From Pipra filicauda (Eukaryota > Chordata > Aves > Passeriformes > Pipridae): a stretch of DNA of 64,000 bases. Made by a program: the position numbers and the translations under genes. The stretch is taken from assembly GCF_003945595.2 (NCBI RefSeq), contig NW_024104529.1, positions 248,001 through 312,000 of the forward strand. The letters are read 5' to 3'. Positions 14,097 through 23,800 of the stretch are shown one piece after another. The notes beneath the pieces were generated by a model that was given only the letters and a program-made list of their open reading frames with translations, made no database searches and was not told where the DNA came from. Each line of letters opens with the position of its first letter. The first letter of the stretch is position 1.

Positions 14097-14703
14097 GTCG
14101 GGCTCCAGCAGTCACCACGTGGGAAGAGCGGTCTGGAGGGAGCAGTCCTGGCCCCCAGGAGAAGCCGAGAAGGGAATAGGGGGCCCCTTTCCTCAATGGA
14201 AGGAAGGGGTAAGAAAAAAAAGTTCACCCCCCAAGAGGACTCACTGTTCCCAGATGGTAGCGTTCCAAGGCTCTCCCCTCTTTCTCCCAGCAAGCACAGA
14301 CCTCTCCGATGAAAAGAAGAAGAAACGACTCGTCGGTCCCGGCGGGAGTCACAAGGCACTGGCGGCGCAGGGCCGGTGGTCAGGTCTCACCAGGACGAAA
14401 GAGCCAGGAAAAGAGAGCTGGCTCCCAGGCTTTCCTCTAGAAATGCCTGAAAACAGTCCCCGTCTCTGTCCTGGCCAGAGCACTCCGCCGTCTCACTCCG
14501 GGAGCCCACAACGCCGTCTGCCCCACCCCTCTCAGAACAGAGCTAGCCCCTCCTTTCTCTCCAGTCTACCTAAATGGCCCATCAGCAGAGCCAGGGTACA
14601 TCTTCTGTGAGGTTAATGACCTCCCTTCCCCCCCTGCTCCCTCCGTTTTCCCTTGGAGTGGGGCAGGGGAAGAAAAATTCCCCTGAATTTCTAATCTATA
14701 ACA

Positions 14704-14722
14704 TTATCCACCCCTAATTTTT
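14704..14722 (-). other. polypurine tract of the retrovirus
   Basis: Directly next to the 3' LTR start the minus strand reads AAAAATTAGGGGTGGATAA, then the LTR TG. This position and purine bias are those of the plus-strand primer. The run is interrupted by several T residues, so it is an imperfect tract. Confidence 0.7.
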
Positions 14723-14877
14723 CTTTCCCATGTTACCACACTTTATCAGATTAAATCTTTGATCCTCATAAGTACATGCATTATTCTATCTATGTACTCA
14801 TCTACTAATAGATATATACAAAAAACAGATACGGATACAGAGTTACATACAGATGCAAATATACAGTTACAGCCTGT

Positions 14878-15072
14878 TCACCTGAGAATGAGGTCCCCTT
14901 GGGGTATGCACCGGGTTTCTCCATCTTCCTGCATCACCCACCAGGTGCAGCTGGGCCCTTGGGCAAAAACAATCCCACAAATGAGTTTGCTTTTGCTCGA
15001 GGCAGGGTTAATCCAAACCTTTTTCCCTAACATACCCCTCATGTGAATCACTGGGACCTTGTCTCCATCCAC
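14878..15072 (-). pseudogene. retroviral integrase C-terminal domain, out of frame with the rest of pol
   Basis: This 64-codon open stretch has the make-up of a retroviral integrase C-terminal (SH3-like, DNA-binding) domain: a basic start (GDKVPV), a GKKVWI strand and tryptophan-rich strands (TWWVM), then a stop. It follows the integrase core but is in a different frame, so a one- or two-base indel at about 15075-15095 separates them. Downstream there is only AT-rich sequence up to the polypurine tract, with no trace of env. The domain assignment rests on position and composition. Confidence 0.65.
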
Positions 15073-16685
15073 GGTGTGGATTGGGCAGGGCCGGCTCGGT
15101 TGATGGACCCTCTGGTGTTAACTAACCATGTAGCCTTTGCTAGATGCTGATCCCAGTGCTTGTCTGCCCCTCCACCCAATGCTTTCAGGGTAGTTTTCAA
15201 CAGTCCATTATACAGTTCAACTTTCCCTGCAGCTGCTGCATGGTACACCCACTTGATGCCATGTTTCTCCGCCCAGGTGGCAACTAAGCTGTTCTTGAAA
15301 TGAGTTCCGTTATCTGATTCGATGCGCTCTGGGGTGCCATGTTGCCACAGGACTTGCTTTTCAAGGCCCAGGATGGTATTTCGGGCAGTAGCATGAGGCA
15401 CCAGATACGTCTCCAACAATCCAGTGGTGGCTTCCACCATGGTGAGCACATAGCGCTTACCTTGGCGGGTTCGTGGCAGTGTGATGTAATCAACTTGCCA
15501 GGCCTCCCCATACCTGTACTTACTCCAACGTCCACCATACCATAGGGGCTTGAGTCTCTTAGCCTGTTTGATGGCAGCGCAGGTCTCACAGTCATGGATA
15601 ATCTGGGAAATAATGTCTTTGGTTAAGTCCACCCCTCGGTCTCGTGCCCATCTATGGGTAGCATCCCTGCCCTGATGGCCTGAGGCATCATGGGCCCACC
15701 GTGCTAGGAACAACTCTCCTTTGTGCTGCCAGTCCAGGTCCACCTGTGACGCCTTGACTTGTGCAGCTCGGTCTGCCTGTTCATTGTTGTGATGCTCCTC
15801 ATTGGCTCGGCCTTTGCGCACATGGGCATCTACGTGGCGGACCCTCACAGTGAGCTTCTCTGTTCGGGTAGCGATGTCTTGCCACGTATCAGCAGCCCAG
15901 ATGTGTTTTCCCCCGCGTTTCCAACTGGCCTTCTTCCATCTGTCCAACCATCCCCACAGAGCGTTGGCTACCATCCATGAGTCAGTGTAGATGTAAAGAT
16001 TTGGCCACTTCTCCTGTTCAGCAATGTCCAATGCCAGCTGGACAGCTTTGAGCTCTGCGAATTGACTCGATTCTCCTTCCCCTTCGGTAGCTTCTGAAAC
16101 TTGTCGGGCAGGGCTCCATACAGCTGCTTTCCATTTACGTTTCATTCCTACAAGGTGACAGGAGCCGTCAGTGAAGAGGGCGTAGTGCATTTCCTTTTTT
16201 GGTACTTTATCAAATTCTGGGGCTTCCTCAGCCCGTAACACCTGCTCTTCTTCTTCTTCACCTGCTAGACCAAAACTCTCACCTTCCGGCCAGTTTGTGA
16301 TGACTTCTAGGATCCCAGGGCAACTCAGATTTCCAATACGGGCACGCTGTGTGAGCAGAGCGATCCACTTACTCCATGTAGCATCAGTGGCATGATGTGT
16401 AGAGGGCGCCTTTCCCTTAAACAACCAGTTCAGCACTGGTAGTCGAGGTGCCAAGAGCAGCTGTTCTTCTGTGCCAATCACCTCGGAGGCGGCTTGTACT
16501 CCTTCATAAGCCACTAGGATCTCCTTCTCTGTTGGGGTGTAGTTGGCTTCAGATCCCCTGTAGCTTCGGCTCCAGAACCCAAGTGGGCAGCCTCGAGTCT
16601 CACCAGGTACTTTTTGCCAGAGGTTCCAGGAGAGACCTTTATTCCCAGCTGCAGAATAGAGTACATTTTTCACATCTGTCCCCAT
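15048..16685 (-). pseudogene. retroviral pol fragment: RT connection, RNase H and integrase (545 codons open)
   Basis: Residues 1-110 look like the reverse-transcriptase connection region, with the YTPTEKE motif. RNase H follows with its acidic set visible: D173 (FTDGS), E211 (AELKA), D235 (YTDSW) and D305. The integrase zinc domain is H332-x4-H337...C366-x2-C369. The integrase core has D399, D458 (SDNGTHF) and E490 (GKVE). D458 and E490 are separated by 31 residues, whereas retroviral integrases have 35, so about four residues are missing from the catalytic loop. The frame is offset from the polymerase thumb upstream (near 16670-16690) and from the integrase C-terminus downstream (near 15080). 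It is therefore a damaged pol segment and not a working enzyme. It would originally have been expressed as part of Gag-Pro-Pol. Confidence 0.9.
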
Positions 16686-17480
16686 CCTGACTGCCCAAGG
16701 GCTACAGCGTGTGCAATCTGCTCGAATGCCTGTTGCTGTTCAGGGCCCCACTGAAAATCATTCTTTTTGCGGGTTACCAGATAGAGAGGACTTACGATTT
16801 GTCTGTACTCCGAGATATGCATCCTCCAGAAACCTATGGTACCCAGAAAAGCTTGCGTTTCCTTCTTGCTGGTTGGTGGGGCCATGGCTGTGATCTTATC
16901 GTTGACTTCTGTCGGGATCTGACGACGCCCATCTTGCCATTTCACCCCCAGGAACTGGATTTCTTGGGCAGGTCCCTTAACCTTACTCTTCTTTATGGCA
17001 AAACCAGCTCCCAGGAGGATCTGGATGATTTTCTTTCCTTTCTCGGAAACCTCCTCTGCTCTGTCCCCCCATATGATGATGTCATCAATGTATTGCAGGT
17101 GTTCTGGAGCCTCGCCCTTCTCTAGTGTGGCCTGGATAAGTCCGTGGCAGATGGTGGGACTGTGTTTCCACCCCTAGGGCAGTCGGTTCCAAGTGTACTG
17201 CACACCCCTCCAGGTGAAAGCGAACTGTGGCCTACAATCTGCTGCTAAGGGAATGGAGAAGAATGCGTTTGCGATGTCAATAGTGGTATACCACTTCGCT
17301 GTCTTGGACTCCAGTTCATACTGGAGCTCCAACATGTCTGGAACAGCAGCGCTCAGTGGTGGCCACAGTCAGTCTCCATTCTCCGTTAGACTTACGCACA
17401 GGCCAGATGGGACTGTTGAAGGGTGAATGGGTCTTGCTGATCACCCCTTGGCTTTCCAGCTCACGGATCATCTTATGTAT
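16686..17480 (-). pseudogene. retroviral reverse transcriptase, broken
   Basis: The fingers, palm and thumb can be followed on the minus strand, but only across interruptions. An early palm piece reads SPIWPVRKSNGEWR near 17.40 kb. A frame change near 17.35 kb precedes a palm section with TTIDIANAF. The catalytic YIDD is at 17081-17092. The thumb (FLGTIGFWR) is in the open stretch 16670-16945. An in-frame TAG lies at 17174-17176, 27 codons before YIDD, and a TGA lies at 17496-17498 ahead of the fingers. A further frame change near 16670-16690 separates the thumb from the RNase H frame. YIDD with a Lys primer site agrees with a class II element. No intact enzyme can be made from this copy. Confidence 0.85.
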
Positions 17481-17649
17481 GAGTATCACAGAGTCTCAGT
17501 TCGTCTGGTACTGCCGGCGATGCACTATTGTAGTGGCGGTTGGCACTTGCTGTTCCTCAACTTTCAACAACCCCACAGCAGAAGGGCTCTCCGAGAGACC
17601 AGGCAACAAGTTCAACTGTTTAGCCGCCTCTATCTCCACAGCAGCTATT

Positions 17650-17905
17650 CCAAAAGCCTATCTATGTCCCTTGGGGTCCTTGAAGTACCTGTTCTTGAGA
17701 TAGTCAATGCCCAGGATACATGGGGCATCTGGACCAGTCACAATGGGGTGTTTCTGCCAGTCTTTCCTGGTCAAGCTCACCTCAGCTTCCACCATGGTCA
17801 ACTCTTGAGACCCTCCAGTCACCCCAGAAATGGAAATAGTCTATGGTCCCACATGTCCTGAGGGCATTAATGTACACTGAGCACCAGTATCAACCAAAGC
17901 CTAGT
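17650..17905 (-). pseudogene. retroviral aspartic protease remnant
   Basis: The active-site DTG codons are at 17883-17891 inside a LVDTGAQ motif. The helix-side motif ILGIDY is at 17700-17717. Both lie in one frame but are separated by a TAG at 17841-17843, and another TAG follows at 17658-17660. The Gag-like frame ends upstream at 18025 in a way that would need recoding or an indel to enter this frame. No dUTPase domain, which is common beside beta-retroviral protease, is visible. Confidence 0.75.
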
Positions 17906-18024
17906 ATTTTTGTGGGTCTGACATGCCAGGCCATCTGATCCACACAGTCCAATAGACACAGCTGTCCCGTGCCTCTACCTGGCTAGAGGCAGGGCCCCTC
18001 TAACATTTGTTTTCATCTTGCCAG

Positions 18025-19857
18025 TCACAAGTTCACAGTTGAACTTGTGAATATCGACAGGAGGTGCCCTCTAGCACCCTGCCCGCAGGATACTGGTACG
18101 GCACTCACTTTCGCAGACTTCCCCTTTTCTTTCTCTTTCAGCTCTTGTACTCGGGTTGCTAGGGTCTGGGTAGGTTTCCTCTCCCACCATCTCATATCTT
18201 CTCCATGGTCAGTTAGGAAGTACCACAACTCAGTTCGTGAGGTCTGTCTGCTCTCTCGTGCTGGGGGGCGTCGGGTTCTCACTGGGGCCGTATGGAGATT
18301 GTTTCTCTCAATCCTCTCTTTCAACCCTGTAGTTAATTCCTTGAGCTCGCTAATCATTGTCTCTACGGAGGAGATGCGGGTCTGTAGTGGTCCTTCGATC
18401 ATACTGTCATACAACCGAAGTTTATTTATTACAGACATCACTGGCTCCCTCTTCTCCCCAGCCTGTAATGATGTCAGGTAACCTTTGTGTGTGGACGGCC
18501 CCATACGTGTGAAGCTCCACCACACGTGGTGGAGCTTAACCTTGTCAGGATCGTTGGTGGGTTGCCCATCCCCTCCAAACAATACTTCCAGCAATGCCAC
18601 TTCCCTCAGCCGTAGGATTCCTTCTTCTATGGTCTTCCAGCCCATGGTATAATGATCTGCCTGCAAAGAATCTCTGTAAATGAACCTCTCCCTCACACCG
18701 TCCAAAAGCCGTGCCCAGAGAGACAGGGGCTTCAATTCCCTCACGAATGCCTCCTCAATACCCACATCCTGGGCAATAGACCTCAAGAACCTCGCTTCAC
18801 CGCCATCAAGGTTTACGGCATCACCTGTAGAGTCCCAAACTTTGATCATCCAGGCCAGAACGGGCTCATTCGGTCGATGAGCAACATCTGTCCATAAGTT
18901 CTGGAGGTTGTTATACGATAAAGACTCAGTGATGATTTCTGGCTCTGGAGTAGCCGCCTGTGAGGATCCTGCCTCCCCATCATTGTCAACTGGGCGAGCT
19001 GATTTGGCTTTATATTTTTTCCTTTGGATGGGGGCAACCTCCGTTGGCTTGGCCTGCCCCTTTGCTTTGGCCTTATCCTGAGTCACCTTGGTATTAGGCA
19101 TTTTGTTCTCATCCTTTTCTTTCCCCTGGAAGTGCTGCACCATACCAAGCAACTTCCTGTAGGCAATGGCCAAAGCCCCACATGCAGCTGCCAACTGCCT
19201 CTCCATGGATCCATCATGACCTCTCTCCCTCATGGCTTTCATTATTTTTGTAGGGTTCAAGAGTTGTTCAAGGGTGAGCTTCCATGTTATGGGAGCTGAG
19301 CAGCTTTCTAGGAATTTACCCATGTCCCCCCATAACCCACGCCACTCGAGGTTTTCCACCCCTGGGTCAGGCTCCTGGACGCTTTCTCGGTAATTCTTGG
19401 CCTTGGCTTGGTATATCAGGTATACTATAATGGCACAAACTAGGATGAAAAGCCCAACAATTGAAACGTCTCTGACATCTAAAAATGATTTAAACTTCCC
19501 AGAGGCCATTGTATTGTATCCAAAAGGGAACTGAATAAAGGGTTGGGCGTATGCATTCCCCTGTGTTTCTCCATAGGAATGGGTGCTATTATCTTTAAAA
19601 CCCCGGAGGAAACAGCTTAGGCTAGAGCAGTAGTGCATCCTTGAGGACATATTCCAGATGAAAATCACAGGTGCTGAATTTGCCATGTCATATACCCAAT
19701 GTGCAAACTCAAAGGTACTAATTGCAATGAGAGTACTAGTATCTGAACTGAAACACATTGACAGGTGGGACAGATATCTTGGCATGGTTATATGCCAGAG
19801 GACAGCAACAACCCCTAACATCATGGTGCCTACAAGTTCAAACCGTGTGTCAATCAC
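18025..19857 (-). CDS. Gag-like retroviral polyprotein with hydrophobic N-terminal segments (610 codons open)
   Basis: The only uninterrupted retroviral frame, lying where gag belongs, about 70 bases from the primer-binding site. It has hydrophobic segments at residues 8-25 and 131-149 (the latter followed by basic YQAKAKN). A region with acidic/aromatic helices spans about 150-240, a lysine-rich linker 245-292, and a globular capsid-like region about 320-470. Coiled-coil-prone helices lie at about 490-520, and an Arg/Lys-rich tail begins near 527. There is no N-terminal Met-Gly for myristoylation and no CCHC zinc knuckle. An alternative start at M117 (ATG at 19507-19509) would leave a 494-aa protein with one N-terminal membrane anchor directly ahead of Gag. 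I cannot decide the start. Assignment as Gag rests on position and overall layout, with capsid homology not proven here. Confidence 0.7.
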   Translation of the reverse strand: MIDTRFELVGTMMLGVVAVLWHITMPRYLSHLSMCFSSDTSTLIAISTFEFAHWVYDMANSAPVIFIWNMSSRMHYCSSLSCFLRGFKDNSTHSYGETQGNAYAQPFIQFPFGYNTMASGKFKSFLDVRDVSIVGLFILVCAIIVYLIYQAKAKNYRESVQEPDPGVENLEWRGLWGDMGKFLESCSAPITWKLTLEQLLNPTKIMKAMRERGHDGSMERQLAAACGALAIAYRKLLGMVQHFQGKEKDENKMPNTKVTQDKAKAKGQAKPTEVAPIQRKKYKAKSARPVDNDGEAGSSQAATPEPEIITESLSYNNLQNLWTDVAHRPNEPVLAWMIKVWDSTGDAVNLDGGEARFLRSIAQDVGIEEAFVRELKPLSLWARLLDGVRERFIYRDSLQADHYTMGWKTIEEGILRLREVALLEVLFGGDGQPTNDPDKVKLHHVWWSFTRMGPSTHKGYLTSLQAGEKREPVMSVINKLRLYDSMIEGPLQTRISSVETMISELKELTTGLKERIERNNLHTAPVRTRRPPARESRQTSRTELWYFLTDHGEDMRWWERKPTQTLATRVQELKEKEKGKSAKVSAVPVSCGQGARGHLLSIFTSSTVNL

Positions 19858-19927
19858 ACAAGGGATTCAAAATGCGCGTAACTCACAAAAAGGGTAGTTA
19901 TTCTTTTTCCACCTTTCCTCTTTCGCA

Positions 19928-19945
19928 GCCCCACGTTGGGCGCCA
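19928..19945 (-). other. primer-binding site, tRNA-Lys1,2 type
   Basis: The minus strand reads TGGCGCCCAACGTGGGGC four bases after the end of the 5' LTR. This is the 18-base complement of the 3' end of tRNA-Lys1,2 as used by several beta- and lentiviruses. It fixes the element's orientation and supports class II placement. Confidence 0.92.
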
Positions 19946-19949
19946 AAAA

Positions 19950-20873
19950 TGTCTCAGTCTGAAGAGACTAGAATGTTTGCTAAAGAGGATGAGTTATGAA
20001 ATAGACCAAACTCCTCTCTCTCAGCAATTGTGAATCCAAAATTAAGGGGCTTTAATCGAGGAAGTGTGGAAAAAACCAGAAGAAATAACAACCCTTTATT
20101 AAAAGATATATATATATTGGCAACAACAGTAACAAAACACAAAACAGGTCTTAAGGAATACTTCTTTGTCCCTTAGCGCAGTCCTAATCGTTGCCTGCAG
20201 GGGCGCTGTTGGATCGCTAGAGGTGTAGAGCCTGCAGTACCCTGTCGTGGTCAGCAGGGGGCGCTGTCGGGCTCCAGCAGTCACCACGTGGGAAGAGCGG
20301 TCTGGAGGGAGCAGTCCTGGCCCCCAGGAGAAGCCGAGAAGGGAATAGGGGGCCCCTTTCCTCAATGGAAGGAAGGGGTAAGAAAAAAAAGTTCACCCCC
20401 CAAGAGGACTCACTGTTCCCAGATGGTAGCGTTCCAAGGCTCTCCCCTCTTTCTCCCAGCAAGCACAGACCTCTCCGATGAAAAGAAGAAGAAACGACTC
20501 GTCGGTCCCGGCGGGAGTCACAAGGCACTGGCGGCGCAGGGCCGGTGGTCAGGTCTCACCAGGACGAAAGAGCCAGGAAAAGAGAGCTGGCTCCCAGGCT
20601 TTCCTCTAGAAATGCCTGAAAACAGTCCCCGTCTCTGTCCTGGCCAGAGCACTCCGCCGTCTCACTCCGGGAGCCCACAACGCCGTCTGCCCCACCCCTC
20701 TCAGAACAGAGCCAGCCCCTCCTTTCTCTCCAGTCTACCTAAATGGCCCATCAGCAGAGCCAGGGTACATCTTCTGTGAGGTTAATGACCTCCCTTCCCC
20801 CCCTGCTCCCTCCGTTTTCCCTTTGGAGTGGGGCAGGGGAAGAAAAATTCCCCTGTATTTTTAATCTATAACA
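19950..20873 (-). repeat. 5' LTR of the endogenous retrovirus (right copy)
   Basis: 924 bp, with proper TG...CA ends on the minus strand. The TATA-like tract (20106-20117), AATAAA (20095-20100) and CTCF-like motif (20251-20265) sit at the same offsets as in the other LTR. With three substitutions in 922 aligned bases the pair has diverged about 0.3%. An antisense 163-codon open frame (20288-20779) is identical in protein to that of the other LTR, as expected from recent duplication. Confidence 0.95.
20251..20265 (+). promoter_or_regulatory. CTCF-like motif in the 5' LTR
   Basis: Identical to the motif at 14082-14096 and in the same orientation, 6169 bases away. See the finding on LTR CTCF motifs. 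Confidence 0.5.
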
Positions 20874-20879
20874 GGCAGC
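20874..20879. repeat. target-site duplication, right copy (GGCAGC)
   Basis: Matches 13776-13781 and follows the CA/TG terminus of the right LTR without a gap. Confidence 0.9.
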
Positions 20880-23800
20880 ACTGGCTGAAAGGGGTTTGTG
20901 CCTCTGAACAAGAAAATTATTTTTTGATTCTTTGATCTATTCTTCTCACAGTGAAACTCCCTATATACATAAGCTAAGATCTTTTTTAACCAAGTCCTCC
21001 TGCGAACTACAACTTGTGCAAAATCCCAGGGTTTTTTTGCTACCTTTTCAAGTAAATGAGGTAATATAATTTCAAGTCTGAGTATTAGCTCTTCCTCTCA
21101 ATGGCTCAATTTATAATACTTAAGTTTCCTCAATATTGCCTCTATTTTTAGAAAATAATGGAATCAGAATAAAAAGATAAAACTTTCCACAAATGGAGAC
21201 CCAGATACAACACAGATTAAGTCAATCAAAATCCTTCAAGATTTTTTAAACATTTCACTTTGAATTTTTTGAAATCAATTTAAATTCCTAAGTGAAAAGT
21301 CACTTGGACTAAAAATGTAACTTTTAATTTAAAAGAAAAAAATCCAAAGAAATATTTCCATAGTTCCAGAGCTTTTCTTCTGTAGTTTTTTAAATAAACA
21401 CTGTGTCAAAAATCATTTTTGCAAAACAAACAAAAAAAATAACAAACCAAACAAAAAAAAACAAACCACAATGCATCTTTGATTTCATACTCTCATTTCT
21501 GGGGAAAAAATGTAGAAATAATGTTGACTGCCTCTACTAACCTTTAAACCTGTAATGGTTACTGGGCAGGATGATAATCCTCGCTTCTCAGGTTTATGAT
21601 GTTGAGCAATTGTGCAAATTAGAGGGAGATCAACTTATCACTCCTCTTGTGATAAGTAAGTTTCAAGAGATGATAATGCTCTGATGTTACATGTGATATA
21701 GCTGAATGAATGAATGTAAAGTAGGAGGATAAGAAACTGTTTTATCTAGTTTTTTCTTCCCTTCTGTTGTCTGTTTATGCTGTGACATTTTCTTGTTTTA
21801 GCTCTCTTCTGCTTCTTTGGAAATTAAATGAGATCCAGTATCTCAGAGACTACTGGCACTTATGGATTAGTGAGACTAACGTAAAAGCAATTAGTGAGGA
21901 AAAAAAAAAGAAACTAATTGCCTCAATTTGATATAAGAGGAAATTTTTAAAAATCCTACAACCAAAATTCGCAGCAAAGGTGATGTTTGATAAAAAAAAC
22001 CAGGCCTGGGAAACCCAAGAGAAGGTGCATGCAAAGGCACTCTCTTGAATTAGAGAACTCAGAAGAATGGATGAAGGAACGGTGGGGCTGCAATGACACT
22101 GCAAGAGTGGCAGCCTCATGTGTTCAGCCTCACCAGCAATCTGCCAGCTGGCACCAGCATTTTCTATACATACCCAAGACACTCAGAACAAGATGTTAAA
22201 AGTGATGCATTGTGCTTGGTTTATACCAGGGAACCACAGATATATTCCACCTGGATGCCAGAACAGTCAGGTCTCGTGTGTTGTACATGGGAAGACTATA
22301 TTTGGAAACCCATTCTGACAGCTACACTTCTTTTGAGTTGTTGACTGCCTAAACCCAACTTTTTACAGTTTGGACAAGAATGAGTCTACCTAATCCTCAT
22401 AAAAAGGAAAAGGGCGTTTGTGCTGTGATGTCCCTTTGCCAGAATCTATTCATGTTTATCACTTAGGTACATAGACTGAAAGCTGAGATGTTATCAGAGA
22501 AAATAACTACAAGTATAGGTACGTACTTTCCTATGCAAGTCATTAAGCTAATCTGAAACTCCAGCTTGTGACTCGCTTTCCAAAGAGCTCTTTTTAAAAT
22601 CTGTGATACACATTGATTTTGGTTTAAAAATTTTAGTCTAACTTGTACTCAGAATGCACTACTCCATACTGTACTCTGCTGTGTTCAAGTTTGAAAGGTC
22701 GTTTTGCAGCTTCATCTAAGGGAGTACAAAGAAGCAACTTTTAAAAGTACACCAAAAGCACAAAACCCTTCTGTTTCTTTTCTATAGATCTAGAGATTCA
22801 AACCAAAGTCAGCACTAAGTCATATAAAACTCTCTAAACCAATCAGAAACTCATAACTGCTAAGAGAAACACTAATTATAGGCAAAACCTTAATTTTCTG
22901 CATTCTGTGAGATGGCAAGCAAAACAGTCCTATCTGGGCAGCACTTCTGATGACTGCATGCCTGGGAAAGGCTGAGATGCAGGGGCAGCAAACTTCACAA
23001 GCCTCAGTCCTGCTGTTCCCTGGTGGAACTGATGAAAGATAACGCAGTGTATTTGTGTGAGTATCCATGCAATGGATCATCTAGCCAGTCTTGCCCACAG
23101 GCTCAGGAAGCATTAGATTCCTATCATCCAGGTTTTCAGGTTAGTATACAAAATACAGACAGAGGAAGGCTACTAAGATGTGCGCAGACTGTCTACTTTT
23201 AAGCATCTGACTTAAACGCTGGAAATTGTACTCCAAGGGCATCTTTCTTCAACTGCATATGCAGAGAATTTGCCTGTCTGGGCTGAAATCTAGGATGTAA
23301 CTAGGTCCCACTTAAAACTGTCAGCTGCTTGAACAGGCAAAGCCACGACATCCCTTCTTCCTGGATACTCAGCCAGGACAGTGGGTCACGGGCAGTACTG
23401 CCATGCCCAAAGCAGGCAGGATGCAAGGACCACAGAGTGTGGAGGGAAAGGGCTTAGTGGTCCTTCTTCTTCTTTAAAAGTACCAGCTCTGAGTGCTTCA
23501 TATAGAGACCTCTGTAACCGAGGTACTTCACAAGCACATAGACGCTCAGACTGCCCAGGTGAAAGTCGGGCTGGCCTCCTGTGGCTCCAGCTGGAAGTGC
23601 TCTGGAAGATACACAAAGTGAATGCCTGCAGCAGCTGACATGGATATCACAACCTGTAATGATTTTTTCACCTGTCAGAAGAGTGCAAACCCTGAAAAGA
23701 ATATAACTTCACCAAAGCCAGCACATTAGTTTACAGGGGAGGTGGCTCAGGCACAGAGTCCCCAGGACCTCACTGTTTCAGCTTTCTGCAGGCCATGGCT

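Larger units (their letters stand above)
13782..14703 (-). repeat. 3' LTR of the endogenous retrovirus (left copy)
   Basis: 922 bp. It matches 19950-20873 except for three substitutions (one near 14543, two near 14686-14691), one missing T in a T-run near 14653, and one missing terminal base. On the minus strand it opens TGTTATAG next to the polypurine tract. The distal end should close with CA, but the final base is absent, so this end reads directly into the GGCAGC target duplication. Most of the LTR is GC-rich U3. TATA-like and AATAAA signals lie near the low-coordinate end. Confidence 0.95.
13782..20873 (-). mobile_element. class II (beta-like) endogenous retrovirus, nearly full length, env-less
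   Basis: Two direct LTRs frame a 5.2 kb interior read on the minus strand. The order is 5' LTR (19950-20873), Lys-type primer-binding site, Gag-like frame (18025-19857), broken protease (about 17650-17905), broken reverse transcriptase (about 16686-17480), RNase H/integrase frame (15048-16685), displaced integrase C-terminus (14878-15072), polypurine tract and 3' LTR (13782-14703). The tRNA-Lys1,2-type primer site, 6-bp target duplication and YIDD polymerase motif fit a class II element. Only about 175 bases separate the end of pol from the polypurine tract, so there is no room for env. The LTRs are 99.7% identical, which points to a recent insertion, yet pol carries several stops and frame changes. 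The element lies about 25 kb upstream of NRBF2 in the opposite orientation. The family name was not determined. Confidence 0.95.

Noticed and set aside
14119..14610. A 163-codon + strand open frame in the LTR, identical in the second LTR (20288-20779)
   Set aside because: The two copies are one recent duplication, so their identity is not evidence of selection. The frame is antisense to the virus, rich in Pro/Ser/Arg from GC-rich U3 and without family motifs.
15339..18481. Many + strand open frames opposite the retroviral pol and Gag-like regions
   Set aside because: They are antisense shadows of the minus-strand viral frames and show no motifs of their own.
13782..20873. Classification as an ERV-L or gamma-type element
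   Set aside because: The primer-binding site is of the Lys1,2 type, the target duplication is 6 bp and the polymerase motif is YIDD. Together these fit class II better than Leu-primed ERV-L (5 bp) or Pro-primed gamma elements (4-5 bp).
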